Assembly (NCBI GenBank): GCA_009731375.1
Contig: BJOX01000100.1
Coordinates: 857,621-921,620 of the forward strand
Direction of reading: 5' to 3'
DNA from: Paulinella micropora
Taxonomy: Eukaryota; Cercozoa; Imbricatea; Euglyphida
Length of the DNA stretch: 64,000 nt
Shown here: positions 54,471 to 64,000 of the stretch, in pieces
How the letters are laid out: each line of letters opens with the position of its first letter
Position numbering within the stretch: position 1 is the first letter of the stretch
The notes under the pieces: model-generated
Database searches by the model: none
Seen by the model: the letters and a program-made list of their open reading frames with translations, nothing else
What the model was told of the DNA's origin: nothing
Position numbers and translations under genes: made by a program

Positions 54471-55046
54471 AACAGGCGAGTGTAAAGATACAAGTTAGGT
54501 CCGTGAGTGGCCGGGTAATTACCAACTGAAGCAACGGATCAGTCCGCCACAGCTTTGCACAGGACGGTGCCGACCGTCGACTGCTTCAAGTTTTATGCGT
54601 TACTAAGTTGATCGTCACGATGGCACTTGACTCCATTTTAAAGAGTCAACTACGGGCGGCGTGAGTAGGACATACGAGCGAAGACAACTACGGGCGGCGT
54701 GAGTAGGACATACGAGCGAAGACACCTGCGGCGCTCAACCAAGCCGCCGGGCCATCGGAAAATTACCGGTAATGACTATTATATTAATACAATATAGTAT
54801 TAATAATAATTGTAATTACCGGTAATCGAAAGTCGGAGGCTCCTAAAAACTTTTTTTTAAATTATTTTTATTATTATTTATTTATTTATTTATTTATTTT
54901 TTTACGCAAACACTTTTAATAAGAGAATACTTACCACTAGTAGATATTGTAGAAAGATAGATAGATAGACAGATATTGTAGACAGACAGACAGACAGATT
55001 AGAAGCAACCGAGGATAAAGAGAAAGAGAAAGAGGAGGGAGAGAAC
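54471..55046. other. Spacer between Copia elements
   Basis: A 38-bp direct repeat occurs twice at about 54648-54723 (ACTACGGGCGGCGTGAGTAG core). An AT-rich foldback at 54765-54830 has ATTACCGGTAAT at both ends. TTTA repeats and a short GATA stretch follow. No gene was seen. Confidence 0.6.
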
Positions 55047-55350
55047 AAAGTAATCTATCACTCAAACGCAGAGTTTAGGGAAGCTACCCCGCTAAGGGTA
55101 AAGAATAACCGAAGAAAGGACTTTTAATGACTTTGAGTCACACAAAATGTGGTGACCTTAACAGAATGGTAATACTCATTTGATTCTAGGCATTCCAGAC
55201 TATGATTCGCGAATACTCTAGAAAGTGTCCTTGTCAGTAATAAAGGTATTAATAACTGTCCGGCCTATGAACTTGCCTATGACTAAGACTATCCAAATTA
55301 CCGGTAAATTGTTTAGGTGGAGTAACGGGTATTAGTAGTACATTACAACG
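55047..55350 (-). repeat. Copia B 3' LTR
   Basis: Nearly identical to 62241-62548, differing by a few substitutions and a small indel near 55145. The ends are AAAGTAAT and TTACAACG rather than TG/CA. Confidence 0.9.
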
Positions 55351-55361
55351 CTCCCCCTTAG
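55351..55361 (-). promoter_or_regulatory. Copia B polypurine tract
   Basis: CTAAGGGGGAG on the minus strand, adjoining the 3' LTR. Confidence 0.8.
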
Positions 55362-55759
55362 TCGCAAGTCATAGGCTATATTAGTGTGTAAATATGAAAA
55401 AAATAGTGTTGAGGATCAGTTATGGGTTAACCGAAGGTTAAATATCAACTCCCATTTACATCGCATCCTTGTATGAAGTATGTATGTGTTCAAAAATTTG
55501 CAAGCGCTTCCCGTAGAGGGTAGCAAAATCAAAAAAATTTAGATTTCCTATTCTAGGACAGAAAGAATGATAGAAAGAATTTAAATTGCTAAGTTAGCCA
55601 GGGAAAGCCTCGCGGCTGCCGGCCTCGCGTGGCAGTCGGCTACCCAGCCTCGGCTCGACGGCTCTTGACCCCTGCGCAAAACAAAGCTGCTGCAACAAGC
55701 AACAAACTGCACAAAACACTCAAAGCAAATATAGGTGAGTGGACACGCAAATCCCGAAA

Positions 55760-57469
55760 TTACTTGAGCTTTACCGTAAATTTGTTAAGTAAATACTCGA
55801 ATTGTTCTTTCGGTAAATATTTTGTCATTACATCACCTATCTGCTTCTTCGTACCTACTTTTACAAACTTAATCTCACCGTCTCTCTGTAGGTGGTGCAT
55901 AAAGTGTAATTCTAAAGGTAAGTGTTTAGTTCTATTACCTGACATACCCCTCTCTGCCGCTAAGACTGTTTGAGAGTTATCCTCGAATAATTCTATCGGG
56001 CTCTTTTGGGCTATGTTTAGTTCTTGTGTAATGTGTTTTAGTGCAAGTCCCTCTCTAATGCACTCAGTTGCTGCAAATATTTCAGCATCATTGGAACTCA
56101 GGGCGATGCGACTCTGTCGCTTTGATAACCATGCAACTGGATCGCTGCCCCATAGGATCACGAATCCAGTGCGGGACTTCCCTGTTTTCTTACAAACTTT
56201 GTGAGCCGCGTCGGGCCACATGGAAAGTTTTGGATAGGTTTGCCCTTCTTGCTCTGACTTAGGCTCATGGTAAGCTAAACCTCGATAAGAGTTAACTAAA
56301 TAACGAAAGATTCTGCCTAACATCGCATAAGTTATTCCCTTATCGATAGTTTGCATGACACTTGCCGAATTTAGTGCTTAATCTATATCGGGTCTTGTTA
56401 TCTTTGCGAGAAATAGCAAACGACCAACTAGACTAGGAATTGAAAATTTTCGCAAGCTAGCTGATTCCGACATCGGTTCCGTGAAATGTTCTTGCGCTGG
56501 AGTACTAACGGGTTTAGCAGAATCGTAGCCTACCTCTTTTAGTATCTGCTGCTGATATTTTCGCTGATGCAAAATTATTTTCCCGTTCGATTGCTCTATC
56601 TCTATTCCTTTGAATTCACGGGCAATACCGAGTCTTTTGAGCGGGAAATGTTTTTCTAATGCGGACGCAAAACGCTCATATGCTTGTTTGTTTGGTGCGG
56701 TGAACAACAAGTCATCAACATGAAATATCCCTACTATCGCCTCTCTCAAAGCTTTATCATTTTCTACAAACATACATAAGTCTGAATCTAGCAACCTAAA
56801 ACCTAGCTCCTCTAACTTGGGTGCTAATATCTCATACCATCTTCTTCCTGCCTGTGGTGCACCATATAAAGCACCATCTATACGCCATATCATCCCCTCA
56901 TGCCCTTCTCTGTCTACACTCTCTGGCGCATATGCATAAACAGGGTCATTCATACGAGCATTTAGGTATGCATTTTTAAAATCTATGCCGTATAGTTTGT
57001 GTTTGTGCCAGGCAGCTAGTTTGGCGAGAAATAAAAGTGAATGGTGCGCGGCGCAAGGAACAAAGAGCTGATCTGGGTTATAGCTAACACCGGGTTCTAA
57101 CATATCTCCCCGTAAAGCTAAACGAGACTTTATGAACTTTTTCCCGTTCTCATCTAACTTTACTTTGTGAACCCATGTCAATCTAACTATCTTACTAACT
57201 CCTGCCTTGCTTGCCTCCTTATGGGGTACCCATGTGTATGTGTTAAAGGATTGAAGAGCTTTTAGCTCTGTTTTCATACCCTCTAAAACATCTTTAGCTG
57301 TCAAACCTTCCTCTATGACATCTTTGGGTACTCTGATATCTACATACAAATAAAAATCACGAATCTCATCTGCCACCATACGGTCATCGCATAAAAACAT
57401 ATTAGCGGGACTTTGTAACGGGTATTCGGGATCTTTCACGGAGTATTTGAGGATTTCCGAATTCAACAT
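55760..57469 (-). CDS. pol: Copia B reverse transcriptase and RNase H
   Basis: The RT frame 57469-56378 (363 codons) carries LTWVHKVKLDENGKKFIKSR, DFKNAYLNARM, GRRWYEIL and FHVDDLLF. RNase H frame 56356-55760 carries KTGKSRTGFVILWGSDPVAW, SKRQSRIALSSNDAEIFA and the ending HHLQRDGEIKFVKVGT. A stop or frame change at about 56378 separates them. Confidence 0.88.
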
Positions 57470-57529
57470 CCGTTCTTCTTCGTCCTCAAACTTAACTATG
57501 TGGGTGGGCTGAGGTCTGTCTCTTATTTA

Positions 57530-59150
57530 CTACGAGTCTATCTCTGGGGTCACTCTGCTGACTACCCCTACTCGTACTATGCTCTCCCATCCCTCACCGT
57601 ACTTTTTCTTCGCCCATCCATCTCCCCATGCACGCGCGGGCACTCTTACTACCTTACCTATTAGCTCTTGAGCCTCTCTCTTTTCTCTCTTGGGCTCATT
57701 GCTAGGGGTAAATCTCTCTACTGCCTTGTGCTGCCTTTTACCGGGGATTATGTTACTCTCCGTTACTCTTTGACTCTGCTCCCACGTTAATCCCTTAGAT
57801 GGTGGTGATTTTTCTTCGTATGCTCTTCTTTCATGTATTTTTAGTGGATCTGTTGGATCTTGTTCATTTGTATGCTCTTGTGGCTTGATCTTGTGCTCTG
57901 GGGGTAATTGTTGTGGATAATGTGGCTCTGGACTTGTGTGTAGGCGTGTATGTTTGTGATCCAATGTATTCTTCTCCACATGCTCATTTTCATGCTCATT
58001 CTCATTCGCATCGATATCAACATTCTCTGTCTCCCCCTCAACTTCATCAAAGTGTGTTGTTGGGTGGTCGTTGTTGACGTTGTGCGGTGACTTAGGTGAT
58101 TGAGGTGGTGATTGGGGTGGTGATTGGGGTGGTGACGCTTGTGAAGATGTGTGTGGTTGCTCGCTCTCATTCTCATTCTCCCCCTCAGAGTCATCATTAT
58201 CCCACAACACTAGTTTAGGAGGATGAGCTTGTTTACCGATTTTGTGAATATTAAATCTCACATCTCTCACTCCGGAAATTATCTTCTTACCATCCCATAC
58301 GCGGTATAGTTCCCGAAATAGATCATATCCTACTAGCATCACCTTTTTCCCTCTGTACTCTCCCTTCCGCACTTTAGTCTTAGGTATATGTAACACACCC
58401 ATACATCCTATTGGTTTTAAATGAAAGAGTGTTGGTTTTCTACCTAACAGCTGCTCATAAGGCGAAATTCCTTTGCGTTCCCCGTGAATTGCCGGTAGTA
58501 TGTTGTGAATGGTTGTTGCTGCGTGTTCTAATTCTGCCCAGAATTGCGGCGGTAATTTAGCGTGATATCTCATTGCTCGTGCAGGCCCCGCCGTAATATC
58601 ATTCACTTTTTCCGCAATAGGATTCCCGTCTTTATCGTTTGTCGCGGAGGTTTTCCAAATAAAGCGAATATTTTTCCACCACTTAATGACTTCCTCCGGA
58701 ATAGGAATTCTTGATCTGCGCGAATTTCCTTTACTTTGTTTCCTGTCTGTCTCTCATAAAAGGCTACAGCTTGTTTTAAGCAATCTACAAACTCATTCTT
58801 ATGGGCTAAATAAAAGTCAAGAATGAACAGTGAGTAGTCGTCGGTGACCAAAAATTTATACCGTTTACCACCTATTGATCTAGTTGCCCACGGTCCTGAT
58901 GTGTCTATGTGTAGAATTATACCTGGCTTTTGGGCTCTTTCTATTGTATTAACTGCAAAACGTGGCAAACGTTTAGACTTTCCTATTATGCAAGATTCAC
59001 AAAATCTCATCGCTCTCGTCACCAACTAACTTAATGCTCAAAATTTTTGCCAATAGGCGCATCTTTGTTAACCCATAATGCCCACAGGCATAGTGAAAAA
59101 GCTTGATTCCTATCTTTCTAGGTTTGTCTGACTTTCTGGGGTAAGCTTCA
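57530..59150 (-). pseudogene. pol: Copia B integrase, two frameshifts
   Basis: The zinc region HYACGH lies near 59090, then a one-base shift before RFCESCIIGK. HIDTSGPWATRS and IRADQEF are followed by another shift near 58705. The rest (58606-57530) has NDITAGPARAMRYH, GYDLFRELYRVWDGKK and an acidic Ser/Pro/His-rich linker. Confidence 0.85.
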
Positions 59151-59229
59151 TATAATACTATATCTACGTGTAATTCTTTCTCTCTCTTATTTACTTCATG
59201 CTTACTTGTCTCGTTTTTGTTCTCATTTG

Positions 59230-59687
59230 TGGGGCTTCCCTCCCCTTCTACCCCCTTGTTGCGAAAGGATCATATCTTTCGTTGACTTTCAATGGTTCAT
59301 CATATTCGTCATCCCATCTATATATCATACTCTTAGTTAATCTTCCCCTTACTAATATGTCACTCTCGTTAATGTGGATGGGGTGTTTGAGTATTACTAA
59401 CTGTCCGTTTTGGTGGATGACTGATCTGTTGTGTCTGTGGTCCATCTGTCCTGTAGAGACTATGCTAACTGGTAAGGTAGTGTCGAGTAACATCTTCTTT
59501 TCTACTGCTCTAGGCCTTCCTTTCCCATCTATCACAGTCAGCCTAGCTCTTCCTGACTTACTCAACTCCCTTTCTCCATTACCTGTCAGTAGTTCCACCG
59601 GGTCTATCGACATCCGTCAATCTGTCTTCTCTGCATGATATGTCTGTGGTTGCTCCACTATCCTGTACTATCATGTCTCTCTTTTTC
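59230..59687 (-). CDS. pol: Copia B protease
   Basis: The active site is MIVQDSGATTDISC, in a different frame from gag. LLDTTLPVSIVSTGQMDHRH and SVIHQNGQLVILKHP follow. It is expressed by frameshift or this copy is broken. It would process the polyprotein. Confidence 0.75.
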
Positions 59688-62236
59688 ATCACTCTTTTTC
59701 TCACATGTATCAGTACATGCTCTTGTCTCTCCTTCTGTCTCTGTCTCTGTTTCTACACCCTCAGAGACTCCTCTACCCTCACCTTGTCCCTCTTCTGTGA
59801 GTTGTGGAGGTGTAGTGATGGGACTCTGTCTGACTGCTCTCTCCAAGTACACTCCTTCTATTGCTCTTACTATGTCAGTCAAAAAGTCATCTCTCTCTAG
59901 CTCGCCACTCACGACACGCATCACTTCTCCATTCATTCCCCTCACGCACTCATTCATCAACGTTTTAGCTATTTCATTTATATCTTTGAAGGTTATGACG
60001 GGAGGGTTGATGGGTTGCGTGTTTGTTGTCTGTGTTGGTGGGAGTGCTGTGATTGGTCTAGAACTAGAGATTTGGAGTTGTTGTGAGGTGGGACCTATTT
60101 GGTTGCCAAACTTGTTGACAGAAGTGGCCCCAAGTCGTTGCTCTCCCTCATCCACTCCACTCTCTTCTCTCCCTTCTCTGCTCTGGCCGGTCCGCTGACT
60201 AGAAAATGGATTATGTTTGCGTGGTTGTTGCGGAATATTTTGCGAGACTTGTGGACTTGTGGAAATTTTGGTGTCACGTAAAGTTTCAAATTCCCCGAAA
60301 ACGAGTCTTTGCGTAATTTTATGAGACTTTTCCAATGCCGCAGCTTTAAGACCTCGTTCGTCTGGGTAGTAAGGAGATTTGGGGGGACGCAACACGGGAC
60401 TTACCGACAAATCCAACTCCTGATAAACTGGGTCTTGTGTGGCGTGATATCCGCAGTACCTCGCATAAGATAATCGTTTCGCGTGATTTGCGTATATTCC
60501 TTTTCCTTTTGATTTTTCAACGGAAACATTACACGGTTTTTTGCGTCTGTTTATTCCGGCACATTTTGTGTCAGGCGTGACTCCGTAAGAACTCTCAAGC
60601 CTCAAAGGAGTTTCGTTAGGGTTAGGGGTGACTGGGGAACATCGTGGGGTGGCGGATACTAACCGCTCTTCCTTGCCTTCTCCCCGTAGTGAGGAGGGAC
60701 CTCGTAGGGTGGCCGATACTAACCGCACTTCCCGTCCTTCTCCACTCTCACTATGTCTATTCCCTACCCTAGGTGTAGTCTTTGTATCGTTCAAAAGGGC
60801 TTGGGGACTTGTAGATTTGTGATGAGGTGAGCTTGGTTGCTCGTCATCTCTTTCTCTTTCTTCCTCATCATCATCGCTCTTATCATAAGTGTTCCCAATA
60901 TGGATTAAAGCAACGTTTGTATCAGAGTCACTTTGTTCGTCTTCGTTTTTGTCGTTGCCGGTTGTTATCAAAGTGAGTGCTTTCTTTTTCTTATGAAAGG
61001 GTTTCTTTTTGTTTTTGTAATTGTTCTTTTGTTCGTTCTTTTCTTGTTCCGTGCCTTTGTCTTCCGTTTGATTCCGTTTTAATTTTCCTTCTTTGCGGAA
61101 CTTTTCCGAAATCACCGGACAATATCTCATGGTATGGCCTTTGGCATCACATCCGAAACACGTGACTTTGAGCGTCCAGTTTGGAGCTGTCTTTGGTCCC
61201 GGTTTATTGTCTCCCCTTTTCCCTTTATTATCCATCAGGAGATTGGTCTCTTGCCGCTGCTTGCCATCCCGAGATTTCTTGTTGTTGTCTTTGCGAATTT
61301 GAGTTTTTCTCTCACGGAAATTGTTACGTCTTTCTTTTTCTTCCCACATTAACCATCTTTCCCTAGATGCTTCGCATAGTTCCGAGAAATTTGGTCTTAG
61401 TCTGGCCGGGAGATCATAGTGGTCCACCTGAAATTTATCCCCGAAAGCTGGATGGTAGCGCAATTTCTTAAATAGCTTTCTCTTTGCTTCCTCATCGGAA
61501 AATGGCGCCCCACGTAAACTTTCAAGCTGGATTTTCTTTGCGAGAAATTCATTTAGCCAGTCTACATACCTCTGACCTGCCCTTGGTCTCGTTCTCTCAA
61601 ACTCTTCCTCTAACATGTACCTACCTGCTCCGGAAATGCCTCCCCATTGATCTCTTACTACTATCAACTCTTCAATGGGTCCTTTCGTCTTCTGTGTTCG
61701 CAGGAAATTAGATACATTGTCTTTGGAAAAAGCCACAGACAGACATAACTGCAAAGTTTTCATCCTTTCATAATATTTCTTCTCTTTGCGGATAGCTGTC
61801 TTTCTTCTTGTGTGTTGTTTCATACTTTGTCTTTTCTTTTTCCTTGCTTCTTTCTCTTTCCACTCTCTCTTTTGTTCTGCTGTCATTTTATCCCAACCTT
61901 CTGGCTGTTTGATATCTTCTTTTTTTGTCTGGGCTTTCTGTCTTCCTCTCTGAGAGGTGTCTGACTCTTCATCTTCCTATCACTTATGGGCCGGGCGTGT
62001 CGGGCTCTTCTAAATCTTCTGCCGTTAGCCCTTGCTTCGTCGTAAGGAAAATCCCTTTTGGCTTTAGCTGGGTCTGCTAATGCCACAGATACCATCTCTG
62101 CCACGTGGACAGATATCCCCTGCATGTGCTTCTGAAACTTGCTTGACCAAGGCCAAAAGCTTTGGTCGTTGCCCTCGAATATGGGCACTTGACTCAATAC
62201 GTGTTTTGGCACGCTTGCCTCCTTGACAAGGCTCAT
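59658..62236 (-). pseudogene. gag: Copia B Gag, one frameshift
   Basis: The ATG at 62234-62236 lies inside the primer-binding site. The first frame runs to 61883. The sense then continues in frame 61886-59658 (742 codons, MTAEQKREWKEKE), already open upstream, so an indel near 61980 is likely. A CCHC knuckle C-x2-C-x4-H-x4-C (CFGCDAKGHTMRYC) lies near 61150. Basic segments flank it, and a long Ser/Pro/Glu-rich region follows. Confidence 0.82.
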
Positions 62237-62240
62237 AACC
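62226..62240 (-). promoter_or_regulatory. Copia B primer-binding site, Met-tRNA anticodon type
   Basis: GGTTATGAGCCTTGT directly follows the 5' LTR on the minus strand. It resembles the Drosophila copia site, which pairs with the anticodon arm of a cleaved initiator Met-tRNA. The ATG within it would pair with the CAT anticodon and is also the first codon of gag. Confidence 0.65.
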
Positions 62241-62548
62241 AAAGTAATTTATCACTCAAACGCAGAGTTTAGGGAAGCTACCCCGCTAAGGGTAAAGAAT
62301 AACCGAAGAAAAGACTTTTAATGACTTTGGGTCACAAATTTATGATGTTATGACCTTAACAGAATGGTAATACTCATTTGATTCTAGGCATTCCAGACTA
62401 TGATTCGCGAATACTCTAGAAAGTGTCCTTGTCAGTAATAAAGGTATTAATAACTGTCCGGCCTATGAACTTGCCTATGACTAAGACTATCCAAATTACC
62501 GGTAAATTGACTAGGTGGAGTAACGGGTATTAATAGTACATTACAACG
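62241..62548 (-). repeat. Copia B 5' LTR
   Basis: This is the 308-bp partner of 55047-55350. Confidence 0.9.
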
Positions 62549-62643
62549 GAGAACGAGTTGGAGGAGGGATAGATAGATAGATAGCTTATGTTGTCTTTCC
62601 TGCCTATCTAGCTTGCCTTCCGGCGCAGGAGACACAACATAGC

Positions 62644-62863
62644 CCATGAGAAGTTCCTAGTTCTTAACTACAATGAGCAATAACTTCAAGTGTTTCCATC
62701 TCAGCCAATGCTGGTTGCCGTCGATTGTGCAGTCGCTCGTTGGAAAGCTCTCGTCAAGAGCTTACTAATGAGCCCAGGTACAGATTCTGAACACAAGTAT
62801 TGACTGAGAAGGAAGCGCTTCAAGTGATTGCTAATTGCAGTTACGAACTAGCGACTTCTCATG
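62644..62863. mobile_element. Short inverted-repeat element family A, copy 4
   Basis: The outer ends are CATGAGAAGT and ACTTCTCATG, then CCTAGTTCTTAACTAC against GTTACGAACTAG. The internal arms are GAAAGCTCTCG and CAAGAGCTTAC. It is inverted relative to copy 3. Confidence 0.88.
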
Positions 62864-62866
62864 CAG

Positions 62867-62940
62867 GAGGAGAAACAAGATAAAACAACTTCGGCCGAAA
62901 ACACCGGCCACAACACACGCAACCTATACTACAACATTTA
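62867..62940 (+). CDS. Possible exon of another gene
   Basis: Directly after element A and a CAG, an open stretch reads EEKQDKTTSAENTGHNTRNL. Its composition matches the kinase tail exons. No donor is obvious before ATGTATG repeats begin. Homology is unknown. Confidence 0.35.
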
Positions 62941-63135
62941 TGCATGTATGTATGTATGTACACATGTATGTATGTATGTTATGTTGTATGTTATGTATGT
63001 ATGTATGTATGTATGTATGTACGTACGTATGTATGTATGTATGTATGTATGTATGAATACATGCATGTATGTATGTATGCATGTATGTATGTATGTATGC
63101 ATGCATGTATGTATGCATGCATCTATCTATCTATG
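62941..63135. repeat. (GTAT)n microsatellite
   Basis: GTAT/GCAT repeats with short TATC at the end. Confidence 0.9.
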
Positions 63136-63179
63136 GATAACGGAATAGAGAGGGGGAGAAGAAAGATGGGTAGAGAGGC

Positions 63180-63660
63180 TGGTCGGATAGGGGCGCAGGT
63201 CCACTGGCAGCAGCAGGAGCGAGGAGAAGAGGAAGGAGAAGATCAAGGAGGAGACGGAGAAGAAGGAGGAGGAGGAGGAGAAGGAGAAGGAGGAGGAGGA
63301 GGAGGAGGAGGAGAAGGAGGAGGAGGCAGGTCCACTGGGCAGGAGCACAAGCGAGGAGAAGAGGAAGGAGAAGACCAAGGAGAAGACGAAAGAGGAGACG
63401 AAGGAGGAGGAGGAGAAGGAGAGGGAGGAAGAGGAGGAGGAGGAGGAAAAGGAGGAGGAGAAGGAGGAGGCAGGCGCAGCAGGAGCGAGGAGAAGAGGAA
63501 GGAGAAGACCAAGGAGGAGACCAAGGAGGAGGAGGAGGTGGATGTGGAGGAGGAGCAGGCGGAGGAGGAGGAGGAGAAGAAGAAGAAGAAGACGAAGAAG
63601 AAGAAGAAGAAGAAGAAGAAGAAGAAGAAGAAGAAGAAGAAGAAGAAGCAGAGGTCTGGA
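63180..63660 (+). repeat. GAG/GAA-rich tract with three exon-like starts
   Basis: Three units start after GCAG near 63199, 63330 and 63472 and share GCGAGGAGAAGAGGAAGGAG. In one frame they read SEEKRKEKTKEE, a lysine/glutamate-rich coding-like sequence. GGA and GAA repeats lie between and after. They could be acceptor-side copies of an exon, as in the kinase gene. Confidence 0.5.
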
Positions 63661-64000
63661 AGCAAGTGCATGCTCGGTGTGCCACAACGCTTCCTAGCAG
63701 CGGGAAAGCTTCATCTAGTCGCTTTGGCCCAGCAGCGGGAAAGCTTCTTCAGCTAGTCGCTTTGGCCCAGCAGCGGGAAAGCTTCAGCTAGTCGCTTTTG
63801 GCCCTTGCGCTATCCCTGCTCTATCGAGCCGATCGCCTCTCGTGTGCTTGTCCGCGCTGTCGCTCGCCCCGCCCCCCCCCCGGCTCAGCCCTCCAGCCCA
63901 TAGCTAATACACACACAGCCATGCTCCTAGGGCCTTTCTCTCGCGCGTCTCCGCTCTTGCGCTCGCCCCAGCTCAGCCCTCCAGTCCATAGCTAACACCA
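63661..64000. repeat. Short tandem repeats at the window end
   Basis: Three copies of CAGCGGGAAAGCTTC...AGTCGCTTTGGCCC (63698-63805) are followed by two copies of CTCAGCCCTCCAG...CCATAGCTAA (63883-63997). No gene was recognised. Confidence 0.7.

Larger units (their letters stand above)
55047..62548 (-). mobile_element. Copia-type LTR retrotransposon B, nearly complete
   Basis: LTRs of 304 and 308 bp are flanked by a GAGAAC direct repeat (55041-55046 and 62549-62554). The minus-strand order is LTR, primer site, gag, protease, integrase, RT, RNase H, polypurine tract, LTR. It has at least three single-base frameshifts. It belongs to a family related to, but distinct from, Copia A. Confidence 0.92.

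Noticed and set aside
54103-54534. 143-codon minus-strand frame with hydrophobic start
   Set aside because: It runs across the Copia A LTR and its border, and has no conserved counterpart at the other LTR.

Overview
The window is eukaryotic nuclear DNA from an organism I cannot name. The evidence is spliceosomal introns with GT-AG borders, a mitogen-activated protein kinase (MAPK) gene, a LINE with a restriction-like endonuclease, one giant Gypsy-type and two Copia-type LTR retrotransposons, several families of short inverted-repeat elements, and a very high load of tetra-, penta- and trinucleotide microsatellites. No prokaryotic features, tRNA or rRNA genes were recognised. Six runs of N mark assembly gaps.

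Region 1 (1 to about 32 kb) is mostly one plus-strand gene. I could assemble 27 exons from 1245 to 31945. Splice phases agree at all 26 junctions, giving 2031 coding bases, or 676 visible residues plus a stop. Residues 1-269 are a MAPK catalytic domain that lacks only the N-terminal glycine-loop part, which must lie upstream of the window. About 50 residues of C-terminal kinase extension follow, then a low-complexity tail of about 355 residues. The activation-loop motif is TKY, not a usual TEY, TDY, TGY or TPY. Introns are nearly pure simple repeats. Most also hold arrays of partial copies of the neighbouring exon. Copies of an exon's start, often with its acceptor site, lie upstream of that exon. 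Copies of its end with its donor lie downstream. The introns also hold LINE copies, a SINE-like retroposon family with the same 3' tail, and three short inverted-repeat families, several copies of which abut splice sites.

Region 2 (about 32 to 33.6 kb) is the gene's 3' flank. It holds a short inverted-repeat element, microsatellites and AT-rich DNA with no gene seen.

Region 3 (33609-49000, minus strand) is a 15.4-kb Gypsy-type LTR retrotransposon with unusually short LTRs of about 160 bp, a polypurine tract and a plausible primer-binding site. It encodes Gag with RGG-rich tracts, a protease-like domain, reverse transcriptase/RNase H and integrase, broken by frameshifts and at least one stop. 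Upstream of gag lie about 4 kb with several charged open frames. Most are headed by the same ACTTTAG motif, which also occurs in the LTR and before gag.

Region 4 (49.0 to 62.6 kb) holds a fragment resembling a Ulp1/C48 peptidase and two minus-strand Copia-type elements. Element A (49481-54470) has lost gag. Element B (55047-62548) is nearly complete, has a 6-bp target duplication, and uses a Met-tRNA anticodon-type primer site that contains the gag start codon.

Region 5 (62.6 to 64 kb) holds another inverted-repeat element next to a possible small exon, then a GA-rich tract with repeated exon-like starts and short tandem repeats. It may be part of another gene.
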